Part shown: positions 38,656 to 50,504 of the stretch, piece after piece
How the letters are laid out: each line of letters starts with the position of its first letter
Numbering within the stretch: position 1 is the stretch's first letter
DNA from: Diphasiastrum complanatum
Lineage: Eukaryota; Streptophyta; Lycopodiopsida; Lycopodiales; Lycopodiaceae
NCBI GenBank assembly: GCA_029204225.1
Contig: CM055098.1
Coordinates: 22,879,367-22,943,366, forward strand
DNA length: 64,000 nt
Direction: 5' to 3'
Program-made: the position numbers and the translations under genes
Notes under the pieces: generated by a model
What the model saw: the letters and a program-made list of their open reading frames with translations, nothing else
Databases searched by the model: none
What the model was told of the DNA's origin: nothing

Positions 38656-38679
38656 CGGACCCTCATGTCTGGGATATAC

Positions 38680-40600
38680 ATAGAGATAAGAGGCCTCCAA
38701 CAAAATCCATCCAATTCAAGAAAGGTGGAAAATGTGCACATGGTACCAAATGACAACACCTATATACTAGAACTAGTGACAAATGAGGGGTAGATGGTGG
38801 TATAAGATGCCAACATCTCTTGAATCTTGATCACAGCTCATCATGGTTTGTGTATATTTATTACAGCTAAGTAAGGACACGAGATGATTGGTGGTGGTAT
38901 TAGACACCAATCTTGCACGAGTCTTGAATGTAGTTGGTGGTGTAGAATATTAATGCCTATATGACTTGGATTGCGATGAACCTTAATTTTCGTAAAATGA
39001 ACGGAACATGATTTGATCCCAAAAAATATATAAAGTAGATCAAATGGTTATGACACTTGAATGGGTACTATTTTGCTTAGCTTTGGCATGGGATGCTGGG
39101 TCATTTATTAGGAGTGGCTGGACTAACCTCCTAAAAAGTAAGAGAGTTGACATGACACATGTCATATGCTCACTGGGACACTTGGTCCAATGAATGACAC
39201 ATGTTAGAGTTGACCAGTCAAACATAACACGTATCACATGCTCACTTCGACACTTGTCCGACACTTGTCCAATGTAAGAGTGACACATGTCAGCCTACTC
39301 ACTTGCCTATGTATCGGGGTACTGCCAAGTGGCAAGTGTCGACTATGTATGGAATTGGCCATGTGTCGACGTTAGGAAGGGTCAGGGTTAAGGGGTGCTT
39401 GAGGATTGTGCATAAGGGCCTAGAGAGAGGCATTCTTCATCATAATCTACGCAGCAAAAGTTGGGAGGAGACAAGGCAGCCACTCCATGTTTCATGCTTT
39501 CTGATGTTTTTACATGCAGGAAAATCAATAGGGGTCGAAGTTTCAGATCACTGTGTACAAGATATGCTAAGTTTTGAGTGAAGTTTCAGATCAGGAGTCT
39601 GACAAGGGGTGAACATGGAAAGGCGCTCTTAGCTCTTAAAGGGACCTGACAATTCCGTGGAAAGTCTATAAGCAACTTTGTTCTTCTTCTCAAAGATGGA
39701 GCTGGAATCTGGATCCAAAAGGCCGACTTTGTACCTTTTCTATAAACTTTGCAAAAACATTTGGTTCCTTTTGAATATTTTTGTATTGGTCCCCAAAACA
39801 TGGCCCGTTGGTTGACAGCTCCATCCCTCGCCTTGAGATCTCAAGATCACTACTTAGGTGTACACGACATACAAGATCAAAACAAAATTATTTAAGCCAC
39901 TACTGTGAACCGCCGACAGCCAATACTGTAGTTTATAAACTTTACATCGTCTTAATTATATCTGCTAAGTATTGGCATGCAGCTCTATCGCTTGCCCAAT
40001 TGAAAATTTAAACCAATTGCGCTTACCTCTAGAGTGGCGTGGGTGAAAGCCCTGAGAAAATTACATGTACGTGGCCATGTCCATTTTTTTAATTGCACTT
40101 TCTTTCTTGTGTCTGAAATGAGTCTTAGACTGGACCTCTTCAGTTTATGAGGTTCATCTTCAGTTTATGAGGCCCAATGAGGCAATGAGGAAAAAGAATC
40201 CCAAATAGAGCTGGCGTGCTTGCAGACTACGATCTATGTCAAGTAGATGATCAATGTCCTTCAAACTTTTGGAGATAAGATCAATGTCCCGCTAACATGG
40301 GAGTTTCTTTGCATATATTGGAAGATATCAACTTCTGTACCACGGTAAGCGAAAAATCCTGAGAAGATGGTGAATCGACTCTGGATGGCGATAAATAGTA
40401 TATAGAAAGACCTGTAAATTTGTGCAGCTCATTCACGACCTCAAGCAGAACGTACAAAATTTTCCAGCTTTATCTTGACAACAGATTAGAACGTGTTTGT
40501 AGCTTGCCAGAACTCTTTAAAATTTGTGCCAGCAGCGCGTAAAGCGGGATTCATATCCTTCTATTACACATCTGACTAAAATATATCTACAGAATAGAAC
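38680..40600. other. Low-copy sequence without recognised genes
   Basis: Contains degenerate 'gacacatgtca / cacttg(t)cc' repeats at 39030-39300 and a 'tgccaagtggcaagtgtcgac' stretch (39320). No domain recognised. It may be intron if the release-factor model is right. Confidence 0.45.
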
Positions 40601-40689
40601 TTTCAAACTAGCATCAGGATTAAAAGCTCATCAGTTTTGCTTTCCTGGCATGCAAACCAACCAACGCAGACTAGGGTTAGAATTCCAAC

Positions 40690-40939
40690 CCGAAATGGTC
40701 TTGAAATCATCTCCGTGAACTGAGAATTTGCATCTAAACATGTTGCTGTCACCATCACTCCAGCCATTTCTACACGTATTCTTGCATTCTGCAAGAAACG
40801 AACCAGCGGTACTCGGAGGCAGCGAGTGAGCAGGCAAACGCACAGGCAGAGACATACATGATGGTCTTTGAACCGCCTGTAGGCTTCCAAACTGAAGCCT
40901 AGCACTCAGCAAAGCAGCACCAGCAGCTGCTCCACCCAT
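40690..40939 (-). CDS. Candidate first exon with transit-peptide-like sequence
   Basis: Minus strand, Met 40939 ('MGGAAAGAALLSARLQFGSL'; the frame also has an upstream Met at 41035). The sequence is Ala/Ser/Arg-rich and poor in acidic residues at the start, like plastid transit peptides, and becomes polar ('SVHGDDFKTIS'). A possible donor lies at TCGG|GTTGGA (40690/40689), phase 1. That phase matches the release-factor exon at 25293, which begins AT-TGG: G+AT restores Asp and gives 'FKTIS-D-WANLKRDL'. The link is inference. The donor is not a strong consensus and no known protein was matched. Confidence 0.4.
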
Positions 40940-41438
40940 AGCGTTCGCACTAAAAGAGCAGGAGCAATGCCAAACCCTGTCTATGAGCATTTCAGCAATG
41001 GCTGCAAAAGGGAAGCCTTCCTCATTCTCTAACAATCAATCTTTTCCATACAATTCTTATCAATACAAACCTAATTAATACTACTACTGATATAATGCGC
41101 AAATTTCTCTCACAATTCTATGCGGTGAGTTGATATAATGGCATAAGCTCGATCGTATCTGTTTTTATTTGAATTGCCAGAGCGATGGCGCCTCCTCTTT
41201 GATCGAAGCTCTCGAAAAGCTTCGAGATGACGAAAAACATTACAGTTCAACTGATACTTTGTACTAGTCATTTTTAGCGCCTTACTCTCCGTCCGATTTT
41301 GCACACACCGTCCCGATCTCATCACGTATCAAAAAGGGCCAATGGCAACAGAAAGGCACGCAATTAACCAACCTGTCAATTGAGAAGGAATTTGAGAACG
41401 TATCTTTTTAGAGTTCTAGTCTGCCGCTTCTGATTCAC
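40940..41438. other. Possible promoter or upstream region
   Basis: AT-rich sequence between the candidate exon and the gypsy remnant; short frames only, no motif that can be trusted. Confidence 0.3.
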
Positions 41439-43253
41439 TTACATAACCATCCCATCTGCATTGCAAACATTGCAAACCTCGAAGAATTCTTCTTCGTCCT
41501 CCAATGAATCATTATTCTCGTAACATTCGAAATAATTTACATCAATATCTGATTCTTTAGAGAATATATTAAGTGCATAAAAAAAAATTTCATAAGTGAA
41601 ACTGGTGTCACTCATAGGAGTTTCGCCTTCATATCTATCACGGCTCCAGGTAATAAATAATATGTTCTTCTGGTTTACCATGATTACTTTTCTCACCAGT
41701 TTGAGATCTCACTTCTCTAGACTTCCAGTGTACACTTGCATTAGCTTGATAAAGCCAAGGTAGTCCGATTAAAACATAATATGATGACAAACCAAGTGGT
41801 TTGATAACAATAAAATTCATTGTAAAAGGCTTGGCCTGTATATACACTGTCACATCCTTTAATTCACCAACAAGCTTTTTTCGTGTCCAATCGACCAATT
41901 TGATATTTCTTTGGGTTGGTTGAATATTCATCAAACCCAAGTCGTGAGCCGTGTCTTTAGTTATTATATTGACACTTGAATCGGCACTTTCTCAATTAAA
42001 CATCCAGCAATTGTGTCGTACTCTGGTGTGCCAAGATCTCCCAGATCAATGGACAATATGCCAACATCTGGCAAAGAAATTGGTTTCTTCTTCTTAGGAG
42101 AATAAAGACTTTTCAACTGCTTCCAATAATAATTATTGTTAGCCAGTAATTGCTCAAAAGTAATATTAGGACGAAGAGAACCAATATCCATGACAATGTC
42201 ATAGCCTTTCATCTTCACTTTTGAGATAGGTTTGTCGATAATAGCCTTCGAAAGTTTTGTCTTCGTGATTTCCACGTCCCCTTCCTCAAAGGTAACTTTC
42301 TTCTCTGCAGCAACTACCTGTAACTCAGAATTGATAATTTCTTTCGCTTCTGCAAAAATATCCTTTGAGAATAACTTAGCTACATCACGATCATAATCAG
42401 GATCAGCTTTAAGATCTTCTTTTGTTATTGCCTTGTTCGAAGATTTCTTTTTCGAGGACTTCCTTTGTTTCTTTGAAATATTTTTGTGTCAAGTTTCGAG
42501 GAACTTTTGCTTCTCGTTGTGACTTTAAACAATTTTTCAACATCGCGAGGCCAAGATTGATCAACTGATTTAAACTTTTTCACTTCGATGACATCAACCA
42601 TTTGTACAACAGCATCAGCCAAAGATTTTAGTTTTGTATCAGTAGGAGCAGCAACATACTGGTACTTTGGACGCGGCTTCAACGGTTGTGAACAATCCGG
42701 AAACTTGTGGCCTAGTTCTTTATTGAGCATAGAAGAATAAATCCGATCAGCTTTCGTGGTTGTGGACAATCTGACGATAAGTGTCTTGGTTTACCATAGT
42801 TATAACAGTTTTTCGAAATAGGTTTATTCAAACTAGTAGGACCAACAAATTCTGGTGGGTTGTGTCTCTTTGGTGCAAACTTTGGTTTGTCTTGTTGAAA
42901 TGGTGTTGTAGAACCTTGAACATAATTAGTAGATGCATCATCTTGAAATATGAACAATACTTCTTGAGAAGGATCTTCAACATACTTTATGTTCACCGCT
43001 CTACACTCTTCTTTGGAATGTCCAGATGTACCACATTTTGTACACCACAGTCCTGAATTTGATGAAGAAGCTTTCAGCCTCTTGTCTGCAACTTCTGAAA
43101 TTTGAACTTTAAGATCGTTGAACTTCTTGTTAAGATCAGCCATGTTACTTTTCCAAAGCTTTTCAACTTTGGAGGTCGAAGACTTATCCTCATGGTTTTT
43201 ACCATCTTCTTTTCGTTTGGACTTTCGTTTCTTTCTTCGATCGGTATCATCAG
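41439..43253 (-). pseudogene. Gag zinc knuckles and protease of another gypsy-type element
   Basis: 43253-42712 encodes a Lys-rich coiled region and a CCHC box 'CTKCGTSGHSKEEC', then 'FQDDAST' and a second box 'CYNYGKPRHLSSDC' with one Cys changed to Tyr. 42275-41964 and 41940-41638 encode the linker to protease and a protease-like domain ('SVNIITKDTAHDLGL', 'KPLGLSSYYVLIGLPWL'), joined through a frameshift at about 41980. The last part (41696-41439) ends with an acidic stretch and 'FEVCNVCNADG'. The 5' gag is cut at 43254 by an LTR; pol is absent. The domain style suggests a non-chromodomain gypsy lineage (inference). Confidence 0.75.
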
Positions 43254-43749
43254 TATAAAGTCCTACCAATAGGATACTAGCCTAAGCATACCATACAAAG
43301 CAACAACACAAGGGAACAGGTGGTGGATAAACCAACCCAACCAAACCTAGATCGTACGGATCTAGCCCCCAAGCTATGGATCAATCAGAGTCATGGAAAG
43401 AGGAGTCACACCAACAGCATGTAGCTATCAATCACAAAATCAAGCTTACACTAGTGAGAGCCTAGCACGTACACTTATACCCTCCAAGGCCCATGCACCA
43501 CTAGTAGTGCACTATGACACCTCACTGGACATCTCTGTAGCCTATCTGAGCCACATTATCAAGTTCCCTAATAACTCACTGATAGACCCATACCAACTCC
43601 ACCACCATGTGTTTAGGCCTATAACCATTAATTATGACCATATACACATAAGGGCCCCAATTCCCTTATAGTCACAATCAACTTACGGGTTGTTGGTCTA
43701 CTGGTCCCTAGCGTGGATGCGCTACCCAAGACCAGTCATGGGCATGACA
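43254..43749 (-). repeat. 3' LTR, same family as 19354-19796
   Basis: Runs from tataaagtcct to gggcatgaca; on the minus strand it starts TGTCATG and ends CTTTATA, so its end is TA rather than CA. It interrupts the gag at 43253. Highly similar to 19354-19796, which lacks the last 50 bases. Confidence 0.85.
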
Positions 43750-43765
43750 TTCTTTTTCCCTTAAT
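43750..43765 (-). other. Polypurine tract
   Basis: Minus TTAAGGGAAAAAGAA between the integrase stop (43778) and the LTR. Confidence 0.75.
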
Positions 43766-43777
43766 TAAGTTATGTCC

Positions 43778-45190
43778 TCATAATTTAAAACTGGAAAAGT
43801 TCCTCCTTAAGCTTCCTTTCTGTTCCCAGGAATCGTCATCGTCCGTACATCTCTTCCATCGAACGAGATGCTCGGTAACTATACGATTTATCAATCGTTT
43901 AGTTCTTGTATCCAAGATCTTTTTGGGTTCAAGACGAGATACACCCGATGATTCATCCAACAGGTCCAACTGAGTGCTCTCCTTTACATAGACCCTTGTT
44001 GAGACAACTAACGTGAAATACGGGATGCACTTGCAACCTTCTGGGAGTTCCAATTGGTAAGCTAAGGATCCGATCTTTTTCAAGATCTTAAACGGTACTC
44101 TATATCTAGGGGACAACTTATAATGCTTGTCGATACGCATTACGCTCGAATCCTTCGGGATTTTCAAATATACCCAGTCTCCCACTTGGAAGTCTCTCGG
44201 TGATCTTTTCAAATTTGCATAATGTTTGTCCCTATCTTGGGCACTCTGGACATTTTCACATGCAATCCATAGCATTTCTTGCATATCGTGTAGGAAATCC
44301 GCTACTTTCTGAAACTTGACCGTCCGAGTCTCAACCGCGATGGGTGACCTAGGATCAAAACCGTACATAAGCATAAATGGGCTATAAGTGGTAGCCGAAT
44401 GCTTACTACTAATATAGGCAAACTCGATCAATGGAAGGTACTTCTCCCAATCAGATTGCCGTCTGGAAACATATGCCCGAAGCATTTATTCCATCATCTA
44501 ATTTGTTCTTTCTGTCTGTCCATCTGTCTCAAGATGATTAGAAGAACCCAAGCTCAGTGTCATCTCTAGTTTAGCAAACACGGCCGACAAAAGTGACCAG
44601 TGAACTTCGGATCGACATTGCTCACAATATCACTTGGTAATCCGTAAAGCCTAAACAGACACTCTACAAATATCTGAGCTAAATCAGAAGCCTTCACGGT
44701 GGTCTTTACCGGAATAAATGTAGCCAATTTGGTAAGACGGTCAGCCACAACCCAAATTGCATCATATTGTTTATTCGTCCGCGGTAACCCAACCACGAAA
44801 TCCATGGAAATACTATCCCATCTCTTATCAGGGATGTCCAATGGATGCAACAACCCGCCAGCCTTATGGCACTCAGCTTTATTCAACTGGCATTGGTCAG
44901 ACTTGACCACATAAGATTCTACAAAGGGCTTAAGTTTTGGCCAATAAAAATCCCTTCGTACCAAATCCAATGTACGATGTATGCAGAGATGTCCTGTGCA
45001 TGGTGAGTCATGACATTCATAAAGAATTTTATTCTTAACAACATCCACATCAGGCACACAAACCTTCCCTTTCCTGAACAAAAGTTGAGAAATCATCAGT
45101 ATCCTTTATATCCTTCCCCCCAGACTGGTCACCATGATCATCAGTCCCGCTTGATAGGATCATTGTGCTCAGCACACAACTATTGTAAGC
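43778..45190 (-). pseudogene. Gypsy integrase with chromodomain
   Basis: 45096-44566 encodes the zinc domain ('ECHDSPCTGHLCIHRTLDLVRRDFYWP', 'CQLNKAECHKAGG') and core ('WDSISMDFVVGLPRT', 'PSDIVSNVDPKFTGHF'). After a frame break at 44490-44560 (the QTDGQ block is damaged), 44485-43778 gives 'MLRAYVSRRQSDWEKYLPLIEFAY', 'KLSPRYRVPFKILKK', 'LELPEGCK' and 'TEHLVRWKRCTDDDDSWE'. The family Asp in 'SNRDPKF' is kept, while Arg is changed to Val. Reverse transcriptase and gag are absent; the element is truncated near 45190. Best counterpart in the window: 4433-5185. Confidence 0.88.
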
Positions 45191-45585
45191 TTATTTGAAC
45201 ACCTTAGTGCTTGATTGGTCATAGAATTTCCTTTCATGATCTTATTGATATACACTTCAAGAAACTACAATATACATATTCACTTAATACTTTAGTGTGT
45301 GATTTTATTTATGTATATATGTGATTGTGTACTTAATGTTCGCTTTTACTTTTCTTCTAAATCTAATCTATTCAGTCCGCACTCATTGATTGTAGCGGGT
45401 ATTTCCTATCCACCTTCAACCCTAGATCCAAGCACATCAAGCATCAAAGGGGAAGATGATTAACATGTTGTCACACGGAGATTTATTTCCATGAGAGTGA
45501 TAACATAGTTCATAATTAAGCACATGCTTATGATCCACATCTAACATTAAGATTAACACTACGATCCATTAACAAAGGTAAAGCT

Positions 45586-45696
<111 letters not shown>

Positions 45697-45979
45697 TATA
45701 AAAATAATCAATCCCAACAACTAGCAAATCGAAACAAAACAAGATCCAAATAAGACATGAGATATGAAGATAGGAAGAAGAAGAGCAAGGACATTCGATT
45801 TCAATTCGAAAGATGTTCGACCTGCTTAATTGAAATGAACATGTAAAATGAATCACATAGCACCACTATATATAGTGGATTTTAGGGCTTTGGCCTCAAA
45901 TTCTATTGGCCAATTCCACCTCCCTTATTATTTCAATTTGAAATTTGGGGGGAGCCCTTTTTATTCACTAACTTGACTA

Positions 45980-46018
45980 TTAGGCCTTGCGAAATTGAAT
46001 TTTCGCAAAAAGGCCTAA
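45980..46018. repeat. Hairpin
   Basis: ttaggccttgcgaaa pairs with tttcgcaaaaaggcctaa around a short loop (ttgaat), with a 3-base bulge. Confidence 0.75.
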
Positions 46019-46312
46019 AGTCCTTTTATTAACTTCTAGCTAATCGAATAACTATGTGATCATTGGATTGGACTTACACATGTAGGGTGCCAAATCCCTC
46101 TCACTTATTAACTGCGGTTAGGGTTGCCTTGGAATCCGCAAACCCTTCGATAGTATCCCCCACCAAAACTGGTGGCAGTCCCACGACACCTCGTGAGATT
46201 TTTATTTTGGACTCTAATTCACCTCACGCGGACCTTTATGAGATGGTATTGGACTTTCTCCATAAATTCCAAACGTAGGTCGTTGAAATCTCTTGTGTGC
46301 GGTAGAAACCAC

Positions 46313-47040
46313 TTATTTTCCCCAGAAAACCAATTTATGTTCCCATGAACCACCCAGTATCGTCGCACGGTAGTACAGTCTAGCTATTGGAAATTGATCT
46401 TGGACTTTGTCTGATGTCATCGGAAGATTCGGATCAAAACAATGCGTTGCTTTGACTGAATTGACGCCAACATAGTCAAATCTTTTGCGAATAATGCGGA
46501 CTCTCTGACCGTCCGATCTGGTGAATTCATATATTCTCATGTATAGTCTTGGAGAGCCCTATTGAAATCCATAGAACTGTTTCAACTAAAGCCTTGATGG
46601 ATAGTAGGCCAATTGGGTGTATGGATGGTAATTTTATCCATAGGCACACCACAATCCTTCCATCGGTTCTTTCTCGGCATGGGCACATAATAGGGATCAA
46701 CTCTCAACTGTCGTAGACTTGCCACATAACTCCTGATAGAATTTTGAGTTTTCTGAAACATTGTGCAGTGCCATGGAGGTTGTTCTCCCAGAGCTTGCAG
46801 CTTATCCAATTTTTTGCCAATTTCAATCTTTAATGTTTTAATCTTTACTACCCAGGCACCCCTCGAGGATTCATGCAGATGTTATTGTAAAAAAAAAATT
46901 ATCTCCTCTTCGATGGTGACTGGTCTTCAAAACAATGATACAACCGTAGAAGTAGAAGGCCCTAATTTGATATTTGTTGGGTTCACTGACTAATCTCTCT
47001 CCATCTGTCCAATATCCGTGTCATCTTGCCATTGATCATG
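46313..47040 (-). pseudogene. Unrecognised coding-like relic
   Basis: Two minus-strand frames (46809-46582 and 46540-46313) read 'YYVPMPRKNRWKDCGVPMDKI' and 'FTRSDGQRVRIIRKRFDYVGVNSV', separated by stops. The composition looks like protein-coding sequence, perhaps the N-terminal gag of the element at 41.4-43.25 kb on the other side of the inserted gypsy, but no family was recognised. Confidence 0.35.
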
Positions 47041-47887
47041 AGCTGGTGGCAAGAAAGCTGGCATGACCGACATCGAAATTTGAGGAGTTGTCTAAAGAAC
47101 TTTAGCCGCTCGAGACATGCCCACGACTATAGCATATACCCATAACTCTAGATAGGCTAATTTTTCATATCCGGCTAACCCAAGTAGCCGTCTACGAAAC
47201 AAATGACCGGCTGATATAACAAGTGCGGGTCCAATCTCGATTACTATTGAAAATTATAAATTTTAATTAACTGAAGATATGTATAGTTAATTACAATACT
47301 GCATTTTGAACTTACAATAAAAATAGATCAGATCAAATCTGATTCTTAACAAATCTGTAGGCAAATATTTAGGCCAAATCAGCACAACCTACGGTATCTA
47401 TACCTCATGTTGTGCCAACAACGTTGCCAACAGTATCTCTTGATTTTGGTGACATCATAAGGATTCATACACACCTAGGGAAAATAATCCAGAATATGTT
47501 AGAAAGAAAAATTTCGATGGAGAAGCGGATTTCAAATCTCGGCTCCGAAAATATCTTGATCAGCCAAAAGTTGATACATATCAACCGAGATTTGATTTAT
47601 TCAAAGACTCAGCATTCTCAAAATTGGCCAAGGCAAAAGTGATCTTCAAAGAATATGACGGTAGAATTTCGTCATATCAGGCTCCCGACCTTACTTTGGC
47701 AGATAGGTGGTAGGCCAATTTTAGGACACCTATCTTTTCATGCAGTTTGTGAATACTCTATATGTACAGTTTTTGGTAATATAGTTTAAGCTTTTGTTGT
47801 GCCATCTTTGAGAGATTGTGAGGAGTGTCTATGGTGATTGATTCATGTGATCTACATACTGCACTAGATCCTAACAGGATTTTAACA
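47041..47887 (+). other. Unassigned sequence ending like an LTR
   Basis: Ends ggattttaaca immediately before a primer-binding-site-like tggtattagaac. A plus frame at 47412-47642 is unrecognised. LTR start not determined. Confidence 0.4.
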
Positions 47888-47899
47888 TGGTATTAGAAC
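47888..47899 (+). other. Variant tRNA-Met primer-binding site
   Basis: tggtattagaac, two mismatches from TGGTATCAGAGC, after an LTR-like end. Marks a decayed copia-type element. Confidence 0.5.
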
Positions 47900-48249
47900 G
47901 ACAGGGTGATGTAGGTATGCACGATCTAGTAGAGCTATGGGATAGCATCTTTCACTAGGAGAAATAGAGTCTCAAGAGTAAGGATTCCATATGGGGTATC
48001 GGCAATCCGGATGGCAGGAGACAACAAAGTTTCTTTGATCGGAACTTCGGAGAAGATCAGAACGATTGTTGTAAAGTGAATTCTGGGGAGGATTCATGGA
48101 GAATCTTGCAGTTTTAGTGGTTTCAAGAAAATCATCAATGGTGGCTTAGTGATTCACTATGTGGACAGTCGACGGGTATGCAAAGAGCAGTGATGGAGAG
48201 CCATGGCAATTTACAAAATCAAATTTGGTTGAAAACGGAGAAAATTTGA

Positions 48250-49267
48250 AAAATTTCTGATTTCGTGGGGTGTTAATCTATATTATATCATACTTTGATT
48301 TTAATGAAAATAGATTTGAGATATCTAAAAATTAAAATGTCAATCCATCTTGTGTAATTTGAAATTTTTTTATTAAAAGAAAATAGACATAAATTGAATA
48401 ATATAAATAAACAATTGAAGTCATGTTATTTATTTTTATTTCATTTTAAAACCCAATACTTTTTTGATTAATTTGGATTACACTCTAAAATATATATCCT
48501 CTACATGTTTTTTATTTATAAAAATTTATGTAGAATTTTTCTAGTCTATTTGTCTTATTTTTACAGTTCACAATTTCTAATATTTCTTTTCGAAATTATT
48601 TTTCAAAAGGCATAAAAATAGATAGATATTTTAACATTTTTTGACATTTTTTTTTTTTGTGTTGTAATATTCTTTTTTGTAAGTTTTTTATTTGTCCGAT
48701 ATAGATTCTATTATTTACTAAACATTCTATCTTGTATATAAGTATATTTTTTATGTCTTTTTTTTTTTTTTTTTGCTATTGATGTTGTTGCAATAAACTA
48801 TATTCATAATCAATTAATTTTTTAAAAAAATATTATTTTAAATATCATATAACTAAACAATTATATTGATAATGATTACCTTTATTGTTCTTATTCTTGT
48901 TATTGATGTTGATGTTTGATCAGTTCTTTCATAATTAGATATTAAAATATGTTTATTAAAATAAAATTAGCCTTTAATAATTGTAAATTATATGAGTTAA
49001 TAGCATATAAAAATAATATTTGCTGTTTACCAATTTGTTTTTTTCAATCAGTGACTTTCTTTTCTGAATTAATTTTTTTTCTCAATTCATCAGCTTCATT
49101 GTTGATTCAATGGTGATTAGCCCTTTTGTAATCCGCTCTCCAGATTGTAAAAGATCTCCTAACTGTTTTGCGAGATCTTTACAAATAGAATCCGTCTCAA
49201 ATCTTGTCAAATCTTTTCAATCTTGTATTGAAATATTATATCCATAATATAAACTCCGTATTGTATA
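48250..49267. other. AT-rich island, left of the LARD
   Basis: Strongly AT-rich with T and A runs, no coding potential. It is the insertion site sequence of the LARD and continues at 54306. Confidence 0.7.
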
Positions 49268-49272
49268 GTATG
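49268..49272. repeat. Target-site duplication GTATG (left)
   Basis: gtatg before the LTR start; identical to 54301-54305. Confidence 0.93.
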
Positions 49273-50490
49273 TGTAGCGCAGGCATCCCAAAGGGAGCCG
49301 GGAACCACGACTTAGCTTCCCAGCCTTCAACTCTTGCCATCCAAACCCACTTGACATACAAGCAGCCAACTCGCCAACAACGATCAGACTTCACCAACTT
49401 GAAGTTCCGAAAACCAACATTGAGATCCAACCTGGCGCCATGCCAGATCGGGGGTCCCGACGTGGGTGACTTCCCTCCAAGCAAGCCGCCCGACATACAT
49501 CAAACTTAACCAACTCGAAGCTTCGTTACAAACGAGTAACATCCGTTCCAAGCAAGCGGTCTGACTTACATCAGACTTAACCAACTGAAAGCTTCGTCAC
49601 GAGCGCTGGAAGCCAACCTGGCGCCACGCCAGATTGGACAGCCATAAACAGGTAACATCCACCCAAGCAAGCCATCCAACTCAGCCGACAGGTTAGAGCC
49701 CATTCCCCAGGAGCTTAACTCATTCACGTTCATGCAAGGAATACTCAGAACCACAAGCCGCGACAGATATGGAAACAACCAGTTCCTGGACCAAATGGTC
49801 CCGACAGCATACCGCTGGCGCCACGGACCAAATGGTCCCGACGGCATACCGCTGGCGTCCCGGGATACGACCCTCAGCTATGTGCCAAGTTAAAAATTTT
49901 GAAAGCGGCCTTACAACTGGCGCTTTTACCGAACACTGAAACCTAGAAGGTAATCAGAGTCAGTTTGAGAAAAATCCCACTTTATTGATAAATCTGAGAA
50001 GGTTACATTTCAAGTGTGTGACCGACCCTAGTCTCCGGGGCGCTAGCATGCCAAGGCGAGAGCCATGACAACATTCCAGCAAGGGAGGCTGATACTTGGT
50101 TGGAGCTCGCCCTGAGTCGCAACCCGCACTCCCCTATAGTATTGGTGTGATTCGGCACCCCCCCTCACACCAAGCACTCTACCCAAGCTGGTAAAGCACG
50201 TTTTTCTCTCTCTAGGATTTTCTCTTTCTAGAAAGTCATTTTCTCTCTCTAGATTTTATTGATCCCCAGGCTTCCTTTAATCATGCCTAGATCGTGTGAG
50301 GTGATTGCACATCGATCTGAGCTCTCTGGACTTCGCTAGAACCGATCAAAGATTTTCAGCCATAGGAACTTGGCGCCGACTGGATTCTGGTCACAGTGGC
50401 GCCGAGAGCGACGCCGGCACCGTTGGCGCCGGGGACATAGCTGGCGCCGATGGCGCCGGAAGTAAAGCTTGTAAAGGTAGCTTTACAACA
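49273..50490 (-). repeat. 3' LTR of the LARD
   Basis: tgtagcgcaggc...gctttacaaca. Contains a duplicated 'ggaccaaatggtcccgac' phrase (49790-49850) and several ggcgcc palindromes (50370-50460). Confidence 0.96.
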
Positions 50491-50504
50491 TCCACCCCAC
50501 CTTT
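50491..50504 (-). other. Polypurine tract of the LARD
   Basis: Minus AAAGGTGGGGTGGA directly before the LTR start TGTTGTAAAG. Confidence 0.8.

Larger units (their letters stand above)
32359..38671 (-). mobile_element. Probable complete hAT transposon (about 6.3 kb)
   Basis: A hAT transposase gene (minus, 38051-35286) lies between two GC-rich ends built from ggacgcg/cgcgtcc motifs (32367-32440 and 38525-38655) that are inverted relative to each other. The phrase gcgtccgcgtcc(t)gacgc occurs on the plus strand at the left end and on the minus strand at the right end. Each end borders an A/T homopolymer. A candidate 8-bp duplication ggatatac brackets the unit. Subterminal repeats are typical binding sites for hAT transposases. 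Exact ends need comparison with other copies. Confidence 0.6.

Noticed and set aside
39030-39300. CRISPR-like spaced repeats (gacacatgtca, cacttgtcc)
   Set aside because: Units are irregular and degenerate, spacers are not uniform, and the sequence is plant nuclear DNA.
40631-41325. Small minus-strand frames upstream of the candidate first exon
   Set aside because: No domain, no conservation evidence; only the segment 40690-40939 has a feature pattern worth proposing.
46063-46278. 71-codon plus-strand frame
   Set aside because: No motif and no start context; probably chance.
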